Program-made: the position numbers and the translations under genes
The notes under the pieces: model-generated
The model's input: the letters and a program-made list of their open reading frames with translations, nothing else
Told to the model about the DNA's origin: nothing
Databases searched by the model: none
Shown: positions 41,062 through 50,379 of the stretch, piece by piece
How the letters are laid out: each line of letters opens with the position of its first letter
Position numbering within the stretch: position 1 is the stretch's first letter
Source: Erythrobacter sp. SD-21
GTDB lineage: Bacteria > Pseudomonadota > Alphaproteobacteria > Sphingomonadales > Sphingomonadaceae
Assembly: GCF_000181515.1 (NCBI RefSeq)
Contig: NZ_ABCG01000001.1
Location: 434,001-498,000, forward strand
Length of the DNA: 64,000 bases
Reading direction: 5' to 3'

Positions 41062-41529
41062 TTAGGGCTCGCCCGCGCCCCACAGTTGGGTCTGACGCAC
41101 CCAGCCCGACCGCTTGCCGACGCTCATCTCGCACCAGCCCCGCGCGCAATCGCCCAGCGTGCCGACGACGCCGGGGGCAAGCTGCCACTTGATCGGCGCG
41201 CTGGCGTCGGCGTCTTCTCGCATGGGAGCGGCGTCCTTCCCGATGACCATGGCGCCGCGTGCGGGGTCGAGTAGGCGTGAGGCCACCCAGCCCCGCGTGC
41301 CGTCCGGATCCTCGATCAGGCGCCAGCCCTCCATCACGCGCACGACTTTCACAGGTAGGCCCTTGCGGCGATAAACCCAGTCGATCTTGTAGTCCGCGCT
41401 CGGCCCCACGCGCATGTTGATTTCGTTCGCCCGCAGGCTCGCCCAATAGGGCACTTCGCGGTCCTGCGCCTGCGCAGGCGTGCCGAGCAGCGTAAGTGCC
41501 GCGAGAGTAAGGATTAAACGCTGGATCAT
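41062..41529 (-). CDS. Secreted SH3-domain protein
   Basis: A 155-residue protein with a cleavable signal peptide (MIQRLILTLAALTLLGTPAQA). It has two bacterial SH3-like repeats: NEINMRVGPSADYKIDWVY ... VKVVRVMEGWRLIEDPDGT ... GWVASRLL, and a second ending GDCARGWCEMSVGKRSGWV. Such domains usually bind peptidoglycan or proteins in the periplasm. I start at the ATG at 41529 because the signal peptide begins there. It is divergent from the hydroxyacid dehydrogenase. Confidence 0.85.
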   Translation of the reverse strand: MIQRLILTLAALTLLGTPAQAQDREVPYWASLRANEINMRVGPSADYKIDWVYRRKGLPVKVVRVMEGWRLIEDPDGTRGWVASRLLDPARGAMVIGKDAAPMREDADASAPIKWQLAPGVVGTLGDCARGWCEMSVGKRSGWVRQTQLWGAGEP

Positions 41530-41614
41530 TGCCCCTGTCCAATAGCCGCAGGCTTGCTCCCAAACAAGCGCCGCTTGACCGCTCCAATGCCATAAGCGTA
41601 GCGAGCGTGATTGC

Positions 41615-42640
41615 ATGGAACCGACAAGCGAAAGCAACCTCGCGCCGCAAAAGCGGCTGACCCGAACTCCCCGCGTCACCGTTACCCGGAGGCTGGGCCC
41701 GGCGGTGGAAGAGCGCATGGGCGAACTCTTCGAGGTGCGCACGAACGCGAGCGACATGCCGCTGACGCGCGAACAGCTGGTCGAGGCAATGCAGGAGTGC
41801 GATGTCCTCGTGCCTACGGTCACCGACCGGATCGATGCCGAGATGATTGCGCAGGCCGGCGAGGACCTCGGCCTGATCGCCAACTTCGGCGCCGGGACAG
41901 AACATATCGACCTCGTGGCCGCGGCGAAACGCAAGATCATCGTCACCAACACGCCCGGCGTTTTCACCGACGACACGGCCGACCTCACCATGGCGGGAAT
42001 CATCGGTGTGCCGCGCCGTATCCGCGAGGGCGTGCAGCTCATCCGCAGCGGCGAATGGACCGGCTGGGCGCCCACCGCCATGCTTGGCCGCAAGCTGGGC
42101 GGCAAGACGCTCGGCATCGTGGGCATGGGCCGGATCGGCCAGGCGGTCGCCCACCGGGCCCGCGCCTTCGGTCTCGAAATCGCCTATCACAACCGCAAGC
42201 GCCTGCCGGTGGCAGTGGAGCGCATGTTCGGCGCGCGCTGGGTCGACACGCTAGACGAACTGGTGGCCGAGGCCGACATCCTCACTCTGCACTGCCCGGC
42301 AAGCCCCGAAAGCCGCCACATGATCGACGCGCGGCGCCTCTCGCTGATGAAGAAAGGCGCCTGCCTCATCAACACCGCCCGCGGCGACCTGGTGGACCAG
42401 GAGGCGCTCATCGCGGCGCTGGAAAGCGGCCAGCTAGAGGGTGCAGGCCTCGATGTCTATCCCGACGAGCCCAAGGTCGACGAGCGACTCATCCGTCACC
42501 CCAACGTGATGACCCTGCCCCACATCGGCAGCGCCACGCGCGAAGGGCGCGAGGATTCGGGCATGAAGGTCATCGCCAATATCCGCATGTGGGCCGATGG
42601 TCACCGCCCGCCCGACCAGGTGCTGAGCGGCCTTGCCTGA
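41615..42640 (+). CDS. D-2-hydroxyacid dehydrogenase (glyoxylate/hydroxypyruvate reductase type)
   Basis: A 341-residue NAD(P)-dependent enzyme. The Rossmann motif is GIVGMGRIGQAV; the catalytic residues are Arg in NTARGDLVDQ, Glu in DVYPDEPKVD and His in LPHIGSATREGR. Best guess is glyoxylate reductase or D-glycerate dehydrogenase, which act in two-carbon metabolism. Substrate cannot be settled from sequence. An NTF2-like gene follows after about 40 bases on the same strand. Confidence 0.88.
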   Translation: MEPTSESNLAPQKRLTRTPRVTVTRRLGPAVEERMGELFEVRTNASDMPLTREQLVEAMQECDVLVPTVTDRIDAEMIAQAGEDLGLIANFGAGTEHIDLVAAAKRKIIVTNTPGVFTDDTADLTMAGIIGVPRRIREGVQLIRSGEWTGWAPTAMLGRKLGGKTLGIVGMGRIGQAVAHRARAFGLEIAYHNRKRLPVAVERMFGARWVDTLDELVAEADILTLHCPASPESRHMIDARRLSLMKKGACLINTARGDLVDQEALIAALESGQLEGAGLDVYPDEPKVDERLIRHPNVMTLPHIGSATREGREDSGMKVIANIRMWADGHRPPDQVLSGLA

Positions 42641-42683
42641 CAGGGCTTGCCCCTTACGTGCCATGCTGTAAGCGGCTATTCCC

Positions 42684-43112
42684 ATGGACGAATTTGCCGC
42701 TAGGATCGAAGCTCTCGAGCACCTGTGGATGCGCAGCTGGGTGCAGCGCGACCGCAACCAGATGAAGAAACTCGCCGCGCGCGAATTCATCTTCCTGCTG
42801 GGCTCGACCAAGCCCGCCATTCTCGACCGGGCCAGCTGGCTGGAAGCGGCCACCACGCGCTTTCGCTGCAACGGCTACCGCTTCGACGAAGTCTACGTCC
42901 GCCGCCACGGTCCCACCGCCGTCTTCGCCACCCGCCTGACGCTGGACGCGATGATGGGCGAGCACGAGTGGTCGGGCGACACCTGGCTCATGGACCTGTG
43001 GCAAAAGGGCAAGGTGAGCCGCAAATGGCGGATCGTCGAACGCACCCTCTCGCGGCCCGACACCGACGAGAAAATGCCCGAAGCGATCAAGTCGATGCAG
43101 CTCTGGCGTTAG
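42684..43112 (+). CDS. NTF2-like (SnoaL/DUF4440-type) protein
   Basis: A 142-residue protein with the N-terminal helix and curved-sheet pattern of NTF2-like folds: IEALEHLWMRSWVQRDRNQM, AAREFIFLLGS, VRRHGPTAVFATRLTLDA and KWRIVERTLS. Such proteins bind small hydrophobic ligands or are enzymes; nothing fixes which. It probably shares a transcript with the dehydrogenase upstream. Confidence 0.7.
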   Translation: MDEFAARIEALEHLWMRSWVQRDRNQMKKLAAREFIFLLGSTKPAILDRASWLEAATTRFRCNGYRFDEVYVRRHGPTAVFATRLTLDAMMGEHEWSGDTWLMDLWQKGKVSRKWRIVERTLSRPDTDEKMPEAIKSMQLWR

Positions 43113-43166
43113 GCTACCGCTGGTAGGACGGGGATACTGCCCGGGATGCGCACGGGAGTTTCCGGA

Positions 43167-43958
43167 TCACAGGTTATCCTGCTGCGGCATGCCCAGAACG
43201 TGGAATCCGCCGTCGACGCGCAGGATCTCGCCGGTCGTGCAAGACCCTGCATCCGAGCATAGGTAGACCGCCGTCCCGCCCACCGCATCGAGCGTTGCGT
43301 TGCTACGCATCGGCGCATTGGCCTCGGTGTGCTTGTAGGTTCGCCGCGCGCCGCCGATGGCCGAGCCAGCCAGAGTTTTCATCGGGCCGGGGCTGATCGC
43401 GTTGACCCGGATGCCATCCGGTCCAAGATCGTTGGCCAGATAGCGGACGCTGGCTTCGAGCGCGGCCTTTGCAACGCCCATGACGTTGTAATTCGGCGTC
43501 ACGCGCGTCGATCCCATATAGGTGAGAGTCAGCAAGGTGCCACCATTCTCCACCATCATGGGATGAGCGCGGCGCGCCACCTCGATGAAGCTGTAGGCGG
43601 AGATATCCAGCGAGTTCTTGAAGTTGGCGCGCGAGGTATCGAGGATGCGGCCGGTCAGCTCCGATTTGTCGGAATACGCAATCGCGTGCACGACGAAGTC
43701 GAGACGCCCCCAACGCTTCTCCAGTTCAGCAAAAGCGGCGTCCATTGAGGCTTCGTCGGTCACATCGACATCGAGCATGAAATCCGATCCGACGCTTTGG
43801 GCCAGGGGCTCGAGCCGCTTGCCGAAAGCATCTCCCTGGTAGGTGAACGCCAGTTCGGCGCCCGCCTCGGCACAGGCCTTCGCGATGCCCCATGCAATCG
43901 AGCGGTCGTTGGCGACGCCCATGATGAGCCCGCGTTTACCTTCAAGAACGCTCGTCAT
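43167..43958 (-). CDS. fabI: Enoyl-[acyl-carrier-protein] reductase (NADH)
   Basis: A 263-residue short-chain dehydrogenase-type enzyme that completes each fatty acid elongation cycle. The N-terminal cofactor site is GLIMGVANDRSIAWGIA, and the catalytic Tyr-X6-Lys is YNVMGVAK. SPGPMKTLAGSAI is the substrate-binding loop. It is third in a fabA-fabB-fabI order on the reverse strand, 31 bases after fabB, so the three are probably co-transcribed. Confidence 0.95.
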   Translation of the reverse strand: MTSVLEGKRGLIMGVANDRSIAWGIAKACAEAGAELAFTYQGDAFGKRLEPLAQSVGSDFMLDVDVTDEASMDAAFAELEKRWGRLDFVVHAIAYSDKSELTGRILDTSRANFKNSLDISAYSFIEVARRAHPMMVENGGTLLTLTYMGSTRVTPNYNVMGVAKAALEASVRYLANDLGPDGIRVNAISPGPMKTLAGSAIGGARRTYKHTEANAPMRSNATLDAVGGTAVYLCSDAGSCTTGEILRVDGGFHVLGMPQQDNL

Positions 43959-43989
43959 TTCTCTTCCCTTCCGCCAAGTTCCAACGATC

Positions 43990-45219
43990 TCACGCCCGGA
44001 ACTTGGACAGCAGCATCGACCCGTTGGTCCCTCCGAAGCCGAAGGAGTTCGTCATCACCGTGTCCAGACCTGCATCTTCGACCAGCTCGGTTGCGATCTC
44101 TTCCGGCTTGAGGGCAGGATCAAGCGTTTCGACATTGATCGAGGGGATGATGAAATCATGCTCCAGTGCAAGCAGGCAGTAGACCGCTTCCTGCGCGCCG
44201 GTGGCCCCCTGGCTGTGACCGGTCATGGATTTGGTCGAGCTCACCGGAGGCGTCGCGCCTTCCCCGAAGACGCGGCGCACCGCTTCGATCTCGCCTACGT
44301 CCCCCACCGGCGTCGACGTGCCGTGAGCGTTGATGTAGCTGACCTTGCGATCTTCGGCCAAGGTCCGCAGCGCACCGCGCATGGCGCGTTCGCCGCCTTC
44401 GCCCGAAGGCGCAACCATGTCCGCACCGTCCGACGTGGCAGCAAAGCCGGTTACCTCGGCATAGATCTTGGCACCGCGCGCCTGCGCATGCTCGAGGCTT
44501 TCGAGCACGACAATGGCACCACCGCCACCGATGACGAAACCGTCGCGGTCCGCATCGAAAGCGCGGCTGGCGCGTTCGGGAGTGTCGTTATATTTGCTGG
44601 ACATGGCACCCATCGCATCGAACAGGCAGGACAAGGTCCAATCCAGTTCCTCGCCGCCACCGCCGAACATCACGTCCTGCAGGCCGAGCGCGATCTGCTG
44701 CGCCGCCATCCCGATACAGTGAAGCGAGGTCGAGCAGGCCGAGGTGATCGAGAAGTTCATCCCCTTGATCTGATAAGCCGTCGCAAGGTTCGCGCTGACG
44801 GTGGAGGACATGGTTTTCGGCACCGCGAAAGGACCGACACGCTTGGTAGCGCCGGTCTTGAGCACGGTCTGGTGCGCGGCGAGCATCGCCGAAGTCGACG
44901 GACCGCCCGATCCGGCAATGACGCCGGTCATCGGATTAATGACGTCCTTCTCCTCCAGACCAGCATCGGCGATGGCCTGTCCCATCGCGATATGCGCGTA
45001 GGCGGCACCCGGCCCCATGAAGCGCAAGGTACGCTTGTCGACATGCTCGGCAACGTCGAGATCGACCTTGCCCGCAACCTGCGAACGGAAACCGTGCTCG
45101 GCCATATCCTCGTTGAAGGTTATCCCGGAGTTACCGGCCTTCAGGGAGGTAAGGACCTCCTGCGAATTGTTACCTATTGAGGAGACGATCCCCAGACCGG
45201 TTATGACTACGCGACGCAT
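43990..45219 (-). CDS. fabB: 3-oxoacyl-[acyl-carrier-protein] synthase I
   Basis: A 409-residue condensing enzyme. The active-site Cys is in [12 protein letters not shown], and the two His are in [11 protein letters not shown] and [12 protein letters not shown]. Pairing with fabA immediately upstream (8-base gap) indicates the FabB type, which elongates the cis-3-decenoyl product in unsaturated fatty acid synthesis. I start at the ATG at 45219 ([10 protein letters not shown]). Confidence 0.95.
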   Translation of the reverse strand: MRRVVITGLGIVSSIGNNSQEVLTSLKAGNSGITFNEDMAEHGFRSQVAGKVDLDVAEHVDKRTLRFMGPGAAYAHIAMGQAIADAGLEEKDVINPMTGVIAGSGGPSTSAMLAAHQTVLKTGATKRVGPFAVPKTMSSTVSANLATAYQIKGMNFSITSACSTSLHCIGMAAQQIALGLQDVMFGGGGEELDWTLSCLFDAMGAMSSKYNDTPERASRAFDADRDGFVIGGGGAIVVLESLEHAQARGAKIYAEVTGFAATSDGADMVAPSGEGGERAMRGALRTLAEDRKVSYINAHGTSTPVGDVGEIEAVRRVFGEGATPPVSSTKSMTGHSQGATGAQEAVYCLLALEHDFIIPSINVETLDPALKPEEIATELVEDAGLDTVMTNSFGFGGTNGSMLLSKFRA

Positions 45220-45227
45220 ATCTCTCC

Positions 45228-45737
45228 TCACGCCTCCGACAAGGCGACTTTCATGTCCTTGACCTGATAGATGACTTCACCATCGGCCTCGACCCGGCCG
45301 TCGGCGACACCCATGGTCAGGCGACGGTTTTGGACCGCCTTAGTAAAATCGACAAAGTATTTCAGCATTTTACGGTCCGGACGGACCATTCCGGTCAGCT
45401 TGACCTCACCGACACCCAGCGCGTAGCCGCGGCCTTGCCAGCCACGCCAGCCCAGGTTGAAACCGGTCAACTGCCACAGGCCGTCGAGGCCAAGGCAACC
45501 CGGCATGATGGGATTGCCGGGAAAGTGGCATTCGAAGAACCAGAGATCTGGCGTGATGTCGAATTCAGCAACGACATGGCCCTTCCCATGCTCGCCTCCG
45601 TCGCTCGAGATCTCGGTGATTCGGTCCATCATCAGCATCGGCGGTTCGGGAAGCTGCGCATTGCCCGGGCCGAACAGTTCGCCCCGCGCACACTTGAGCA
45701 GATCTTCGCGATCGAAACTGGTTGGAAAATCACTCAT
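45228..45737 (-). CDS. fabA: 3-hydroxydecanoyl-[acyl-carrier-protein] dehydratase/isomerase
   Basis: A 169-residue hot-dog enzyme that introduces the cis double bond into fatty acids. The active-site His lies in [13 protein letters not shown] and the Asp in GLDGLWQ. It is the first gene of fabA-fabB-fabI. Its leader contains a perfect hairpin GCGCCT-AGC-AGGCGC at 45778-45792. A TTGCTG/TCTAAA pair spaced by 17 lies farther upstream on the reverse strand and may be the promoter. Confidence 0.95.
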   Translation of the reverse strand: MSDFPTSFDREDLLKCARGELFGPGNAQLPEPPMLMMDRITEISSDGGEHGKGHVVAEFDITPDLWFFECHFPGNPIMPGCLGLDGLWQLTGFNLGWRGWQGRGYALGVGEVKLTGMVRPDRKMLKYFVDFTKAVQNRRLTMGVADGRVEADGEVIYQVKDMKVALSEA

Positions 45738-45908
45738 TCTCGGCGGTGCTCCTCACCCTTGATTGCTATTCGCCGATGCGCCTAGCAGGCGCTTGGGGTG
45801 CTGGAAAGGGCGTTCCGAACGGGCGATATGCTGCGCTTTAGACCAAACGCAACAACGCGCAGCAAACACTTGTATTTCGATACTTTAGTTTTGCCGCCAA
45901 TGCGGCGT
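45738..45908. promoter_or_regulatory. fabA upstream region
   Basis: About 170 bases between the lipoprotein methyltransferase stop and fabA. It includes an A/T-rich stretch near 45865-45890, a small perfect hairpin (45778-45792) in the fabA leader, and no supported gene. Confidence 0.35.
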
Positions 45909-46628
45909 TTACCCTTGCGTCACGCTGTCGCTGCGGCAGGGTTTGATCTCTCCGGGTTCGGGCCTCTTAGCGGCTGCCTTGAACTGCGCATAGTAGCCCG
46001 ACAACTCGGGCGCATCCTTGAAGGCGACGAGTTCGTAGCCCACGCGGCTGAATTCGCAGGACAGCAGCAAGGGGTCGATCCCGTGCTGGTCCGTCGGGCG
46101 GTCGACGTCGACGACCACCACTTGTCCTTCGGCGCGCAGCGCGGGCCACATGCGCCAGAGGAATTCGTACGGCTCTTCGATCTCATGGTACATATGCACC
46201 ATGAAAATGCGGTCGAAACTGTTGTCAGGCAGGCGCGGATCGGAGAATTCGCCGCGCCGGATCGAGACATTGTCGAGCCGGTATCGCTCCACTCGCCGAC
46301 CGAGCCGGTCGAGCGCGCGCTGGTCGATATCCTGCGCGAGCACCCGGCCCTCAGAACCAACGCGCTCGGCTAGGCGTACGGTGTAGTAGCCGTTGCCCGC
46401 GCCGATATCGGCCACGGTCATGCCCGGTTCGATCTCGGCCAGATCCATCACGGTCTGCGCTTCGCCGCGGCTGTCGCGCTGGTCCTCGGTCGAGAACTGG
46501 GCCGAGACCACCTCCGAAACCGGGCGGTCGGGTTCGGGAAAGCGGCGCTCGCCACTACCGGACGCATCGCAGCCCGTCAGCCCAAGGCCGAAGAGTGCGG
46601 TCAGCAGGACGGGCGCTTTGCCCTTCAC
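45909..46628 (-). CDS. Lipoprotein with a class I SAM-methyltransferase domain
   Basis: A 239-residue protein starting at a GTG that overlaps the prfB stop (GTGA). The N-terminus is a lipoprotein signal ([20 protein letters not shown]) with the lipobox cysteine at residue 20. The rest is a methyltransferase fold: motif I VADIGAGNGYYTVRLAE, then LAQDIDQRALDRLG, FDRIFMVHMYHEI and GQVVVVDVDRP. The combination is odd because S-adenosylmethionine is a cytoplasmic cofactor and the signal predicts export. Similar exported methyltransferase-like proteins occur in proteobacteria, without known function. Confidence 0.82.
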   Translation of the reverse strand: MKGKAPVLLTALFGLGLTGCDASGSGERRFPEPDRPVSEVVSAQFSTEDQRDSRGEAQTVMDLAEIEPGMTVADIGAGNGYYTVRLAERVGSEGRVLAQDIDQRALDRLGRRVERYRLDNVSIRRGEFSDPRLPDNSFDRIFMVHMYHEIEEPYEFLWRMWPALRAEGQVVVVDVDRPTDQHGIDPLLLSCEFSRVGYELVAFKDAPELSGYYAQFKAAAKRPEPGEIKPCRSDSVTQG

Positions 46629-47752
46629 TCGGCGTCCTCCACCTCGACGGTCTCGCCCGTGACGCGCTGGGCAAGCGCGGCGGAGATAAAGGGATCGAGC
46701 GCGCCATCGAGCACATCGTCGGGCGTAGGCGAGGTCACACCGGTGCGCAGGTCCTTGACCATCTGGTAGGGCTGCAGGACGTAGGAACGGATCTGGTGGC
46801 CCCACCCGATGTCGCTCTTTTCCTGGTATTCGCCCGAGGCGGCCGCTTCACGCTCCGCCATTTCGCGTTCGAACAGGCGCGCCTTGAGCATGTTCATCGC
46901 GGTTGCCTTGTTCTTGTGCTGGCTGCGATCGTTCTGGCTCGCCACCACGATGCCGGTCGGCTGGTGGGTGATGCGCACGGCGGAGTCGGTCGTGTTGACG
47001 TGCTGGCCGCCAGCACCCGACGCGCGATAAGTGTCGATCTTGAGATCGGACGGGTTGATCTCGATGTCGATGTCGTCATCGATGACGGGATAAACCCAGA
47101 CCGAGCTGAAACTGGTATGGCGGCGCGCCGAGCTGTCGTAAGGACTAATCCGGACGAGGCGGTGCACACCGCTCTCGGTCTTGGCATAACCATAAGCGTT
47201 TTCGCCCTTGAGCAGCAGCGTCGCGCTCTTGATGCCGGCCTGATCGCCCGCCTGGTATTCGACCGTCTCGACCTTGAAGCCTCGCCGTTCGGCCCAGCGG
47301 CCGTACATGCGGAACAGCATCTCGGCCCAGTCCTGGCTCTCGGTCCCGCCGGCTCCGGCATGAATCTCGATGTAGGAATCGTTGCCGTCGGCCTCGCCCG
47401 AAAGCAGCGCTTGCACCTTGTCGCGATCGGCTCGGTCTGCAAGCGTGGATAGGCTGGTCAGACCTTCGTTGACGACATCGTCGTCGCCTTCGGCCTCGCC
47501 CATCTCGACGAATTCCATCGCGTCGCCCATCTCGCTCTCGATCTCGCGAACCGTATTGATGGCGGTTTCGAGGCGCTTCTGTTCCTGCGTGATGGCCTGC
47601 GCCTGCTTGGGATCGTCCCACAAGGTGGGGTCCTGCACACGGGCGTCCAGCTCGTCGAGGCGGCGCAGCGCGCGCTCCCAGTCGAGCGACTGGCGCACCA
47701 GCGCAAGCGCGGCTTCGATACGGTCGATATGGGCCTGCCCTTCGGCACGCAT
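46625..47752 (-). CDS. prfB: Peptide chain release factor 2
   Basis: A 375-residue factor that reads UGA and UAA stop codons. The GGQ motif is in [16 protein letters not shown]. The anticodon tripeptide region reads [16 protein letters not shown], so the usual SPF is SPY. There is no in-frame UGA and no programmed frameshift like that in E. coli prfB, so the autoregulatory loop is absent. It is followed by the lipoprotein methyltransferase with overlapping start. Confidence 0.93.
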   Translation of the reverse strand: MRAEGQAHIDRIEAALALVRQSLDWERALRRLDELDARVQDPTLWDDPKQAQAITQEQKRLETAINTVREIESEMGDAMEFVEMGEAEGDDDVVNEGLTSLSTLADRADRDKVQALLSGEADGNDSYIEIHAGAGGTESQDWAEMLFRMYGRWAERRGFKVETVEYQAGDQAGIKSATLLLKGENAYGYAKTESGVHRLVRISPYDSSARRHTSFSSVWVYPVIDDDIDIEINPSDLKIDTYRASGAGGQHVNTTDSAVRITHQPTGIVVASQNDRSQHKNKATAMNMLKARLFEREMAEREAAASGEYQEKSDIGWGHQIRSYVLQPYQMVKDLRTGVTSPTPDDVLDGALDPFISAALAQRVTGETVEVEDAE

Positions 47753-47827
47753 AGGGAATTCCTCAGCTATTCGGTCCGCCCACCTAGCGCGGCTGCGGCG
47801 ATTGTAAAGTTGTGCCCACAGGGCCGG

Positions 47828-50335
47828 TCAGTAGATGCCGCCCTGATCCTCGACAAAGTCGGAAGGCTCCTCTTCGCGCCGTTCAGCCCGGCGACCGCGC
47901 ACGCCTTCGCGAGCTCGGCGAATGAGGTCGAGGATTTCGCTGCGCTTGGCGGCGAGTTCGTCCGACCGGGTGGAGCGGGCCGGTTCGGTATCGGGCTTGA
48001 AAGCTTCCCAGATGATCGGAGCCTTGGGATCGTCGGTTGGCGTTCCTTCGAAAACGCGCTTGCCGGTGCGGCGGTCGATCTTGACCATGCGGACACCCGG
48101 GGGCGCGATGAAATCGTCGCTGGTCCAGCGCTCGCGCGTTTCCTCGATGAATTGCTTCATGATCGGCGCAGCGGTGTTACCGCCCTGCACCCACCCGCCG
48201 AGATTGCGCGGCTGGTCGAAGCCGACATACATACCGGCAATGATGTCCGGTGTGCCGCCGACGAACCAGGCGTTGGTCGGGCCGTTGGTGGTACCGGTCT
48301 TGCCGAAAAGCGGCAGTTCGAGGCTGCGCAGGCGCACCGCGGTGCCGCGCGTCACCACGCCCTGGAGCATGTGGACCACCTGGAAGGCCGTGCGCGGATC
48401 GAGGACCTGACGGCCACCCGGTTCGAACCTGGGCATGGGCTGGCCGTCCCAGTCATCCTTGTTGCAGCTGGTGCATTCGCGCTTGTCGCTGCGGAAAATT
48501 ACCTTGCCGCGGCGATCCTGCACGTAGTCGATCACCGAGCCTTCGTGCTGGCGCCCCCAGTTGGCGAGCGCGGCGTAGCCGTTGACCATCTTGGCCACGG
48601 TCGTGTCGCCCGCGCCGAGCGCGAAGGAGTAGTAGGGCTCGTAATCGCCGACGCCGAGGCGCCTGATCGTCTCGGTGACATTCTGCATGCCGGTGTCGTC
48701 GGCGATGTGCACCGTCATCAGGTTTCGGCTCTGTTCAAGGCCCCAGCGCATCGTGTGCTCACCGCCGCCGCCGCCGCCGAAGTTGCGGAAGCATTTCTCA
48801 CCGAGGTTCGCGCCTTGCCACACGCAGAAAGTCTGGTCGGGAACCATGGTCGCCGGAGTCATGCCATTGTCGAGGGCGGAGGCGTAGACGAAGGGCTTGA
48901 TCGTCGAGCCCGGCTGGCGCAGCGCCTGCGTTGCGCGGTTGAAGCTGCCAAGACGGCTGTCGAAGCCACCCTGCATCGCAAGCACGCGGCCCGTCTTGGG
49001 CGATGCGGCGAGGAACGCGCCGGAGACTTCGGGCACGCCGCGGATGCGGTATCCATTGCCCGATTCCTCGACCGCGATCACGTCGCCAACCTTGATCGAG
49101 GACGGCGCGCCGGAAAGGTCGTAATCCTCGCCATCGGTCAGCCCGACCTTCGCGTCCGAGCCGCCCTGCGTGACGACGCCGATGCGCCAGTCATCGTAAT
49201 TGATCGAGATGTTCGACGACAGCAGCTGTCCGTGCAGGTCGCCGTTGTCGGGGTTGAGCGTAGCGATCGGGCCGGTGTAGCCACGGTTGCCGTGATAACG
49301 CAGCAGCTGGGCCCGCAGCGCATCGCGCGCGGCATCCTGCAACTCGACATCGAGCGAGGTGCGCACCCAGAGGCCGCCAGCATAAACGCTGTCGCCGCCG
49401 TCTTCCGCCGTCTCGCCGAATTCCTCGATCAGCTGGCGGCGAACTTCCTCGAGGAAGTAGCCGGCATCCGCCGAACGCTCCGTGCGCTGCTGGACGAGGC
49501 CGAGCGGCTGGCGCTTGGCCGCAGCCGCATCGGAGGCGGAAACGAAGTCGTTGGCGACCATCTGGTCAAGCACGAAATTCCGGCGCGCTATGGCCAGATC
49601 CTCGTAACGCGAACGGCCATAGCGTTCCGGGGCCTTGGGCAGGATTGCTAGAAAAGCCGTCTCGTGAAGGTCAAGATCGGCCACGTCCTTGTCGAAATAG
49701 GCGCGCGCAGCCGCCTGCACGCCGAAGCTGCGGCGACCCAACGGAATTTCGTTGAGATAGAGTTCCAGAATTTCCTGCTTGGTCAGCACATGCTCGATGC
49801 GTTGGGCGAGGATCATTTCCTTCAGTTTGCGGGTGACCGAATACTCGTCGCCCAGAAGCAGGTTCTTGGCGACCTGCTGGGTGATGGTCGAACCGCCCAC
49901 CGCACGCTCGCCCGATCCGTATTTGGTCGCGTAATCGACCACGGCGTTGAGCGTGCCGGTGAAATCGACACCGCTGTGGCTGAAGAAGGTCTTGTCCTCG
50001 GCCGAGAGGAAAGCCTCGATCATCTGCTGCGGGAAATCGACATATTGCAGCTGGACGCGGCGTTCGCGGGCGTAAGAATGGACGATCTCGCCATCGACGC
50101 CGCGCACCACGGTCGGCAGCGGAGTCTCGTATTCGAGCAGCGAATCGGCTTCGGGCAGGTTGCGCGCCAGCGAGGCCCAGGCCAGCACCAGCAGGAGGAC
50201 ACCGATCCCGACGATGTAGGTCGCCACTCGCAGGCGGCGGCTGTGGTGCCAGTTTTCGCGCATCCACGCGGCAGACCGCGCAGGGTCACCTGTCAGCCGG
50301 CGGCGGACGTAGTCCAGTGTGGGAATTGCAACCAT
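47828..50335 (-). CDS. mrcA: Penicillin-binding protein 1A (bifunctional transglycosylase/transpeptidase)
   Basis: An 835-residue class A PBP that polymerises and crosslinks peptidoglycan at the inner membrane. A membrane anchor lies at about 38-58. The glycosyltransferase domain has the catalytic Glu in SAEDKTFFSHSG (near residue 113) and GGSTITQQ (147-154). An OB-like insert follows. The transpeptidase has RQPGSTIKPF (nucleophile Ser), EQSRNLM (SxN) and FGKTGTTN. A Gly run (NFGGGGGGEH) sits near the active site, and the C-terminus is charged. The amidase gene lies just upstream on the same strand. Confidence 0.94.
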   Translation of the reverse strand: MVAIPTLDYVRRRLTGDPARSAAWMRENWHHSRRLRVATYIVGIGVLLLVLAWASLARNLPEADSLLEYETPLPTVVRGVDGEIVHSYARERRVQLQYVDFPQQMIEAFLSAEDKTFFSHSGVDFTGTLNAVVDYATKYGSGERAVGGSTITQQVAKNLLLGDEYSVTRKLKEMILAQRIEHVLTKQEILELYLNEIPLGRRSFGVQAAARAYFDKDVADLDLHETAFLAILPKAPERYGRSRYEDLAIARRNFVLDQMVANDFVSASDAAAAKRQPLGLVQQRTERSADAGYFLEEVRRQLIEEFGETAEDGGDSVYAGGLWVRTSLDVELQDAARDALRAQLLRYHGNRGYTGPIATLNPDNGDLHGQLLSSNISINYDDWRIGVVTQGGSDAKVGLTDGEDYDLSGAPSSIKVGDVIAVEESGNGYRIRGVPEVSGAFLAASPKTGRVLAMQGGFDSRLGSFNRATQALRQPGSTIKPFVYASALDNGMTPATMVPDQTFCVWQGANLGEKCFRNFGGGGGGEHTMRWGLEQSRNLMTVHIADDTGMQNVTETIRRLGVGDYEPYYSFALGAGDTTVAKMVNGYAALANWGRQHEGSVIDYVQDRRGKVIFRSDKRECTSCNKDDWDGQPMPRFEPGGRQVLDPRTAFQVVHMLQGVVTRGTAVRLRSLELPLFGKTGTTNGPTNAWFVGGTPDIIAGMYVGFDQPRNLGGWVQGGNTAAPIMKQFIEETRERWTSDDFIAPPGVRMVKIDRRTGKRVFEGTPTDDPKAPIIWEAFKPDTEPARSTRSDELAAKRSEILDLIRRAREGVRGRRAERREEEPSDFVEDQGGIY

Positions 50336-50379
50336 AGTCGGCTGCGGCCTCTAGCACGCAGCTTTATCGAAGCGCCAGA

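Noticed and set aside
45798-46373. Forward open frame between fabA and the lipoprotein methyltransferase
   Set aside because: Mostly antisense to the methyltransferase, no family signature.
46625-47752. Programmed frameshift in prfB
   Set aside because: The frame is continuous with no early in-frame UGA or slippery CUUUGA site.
47729-49651. Long open frame antisense to PBP1A and prfB
   Set aside because: High-GC third-position bias produces such frames; both underlying genes are certain and the product has no domain.
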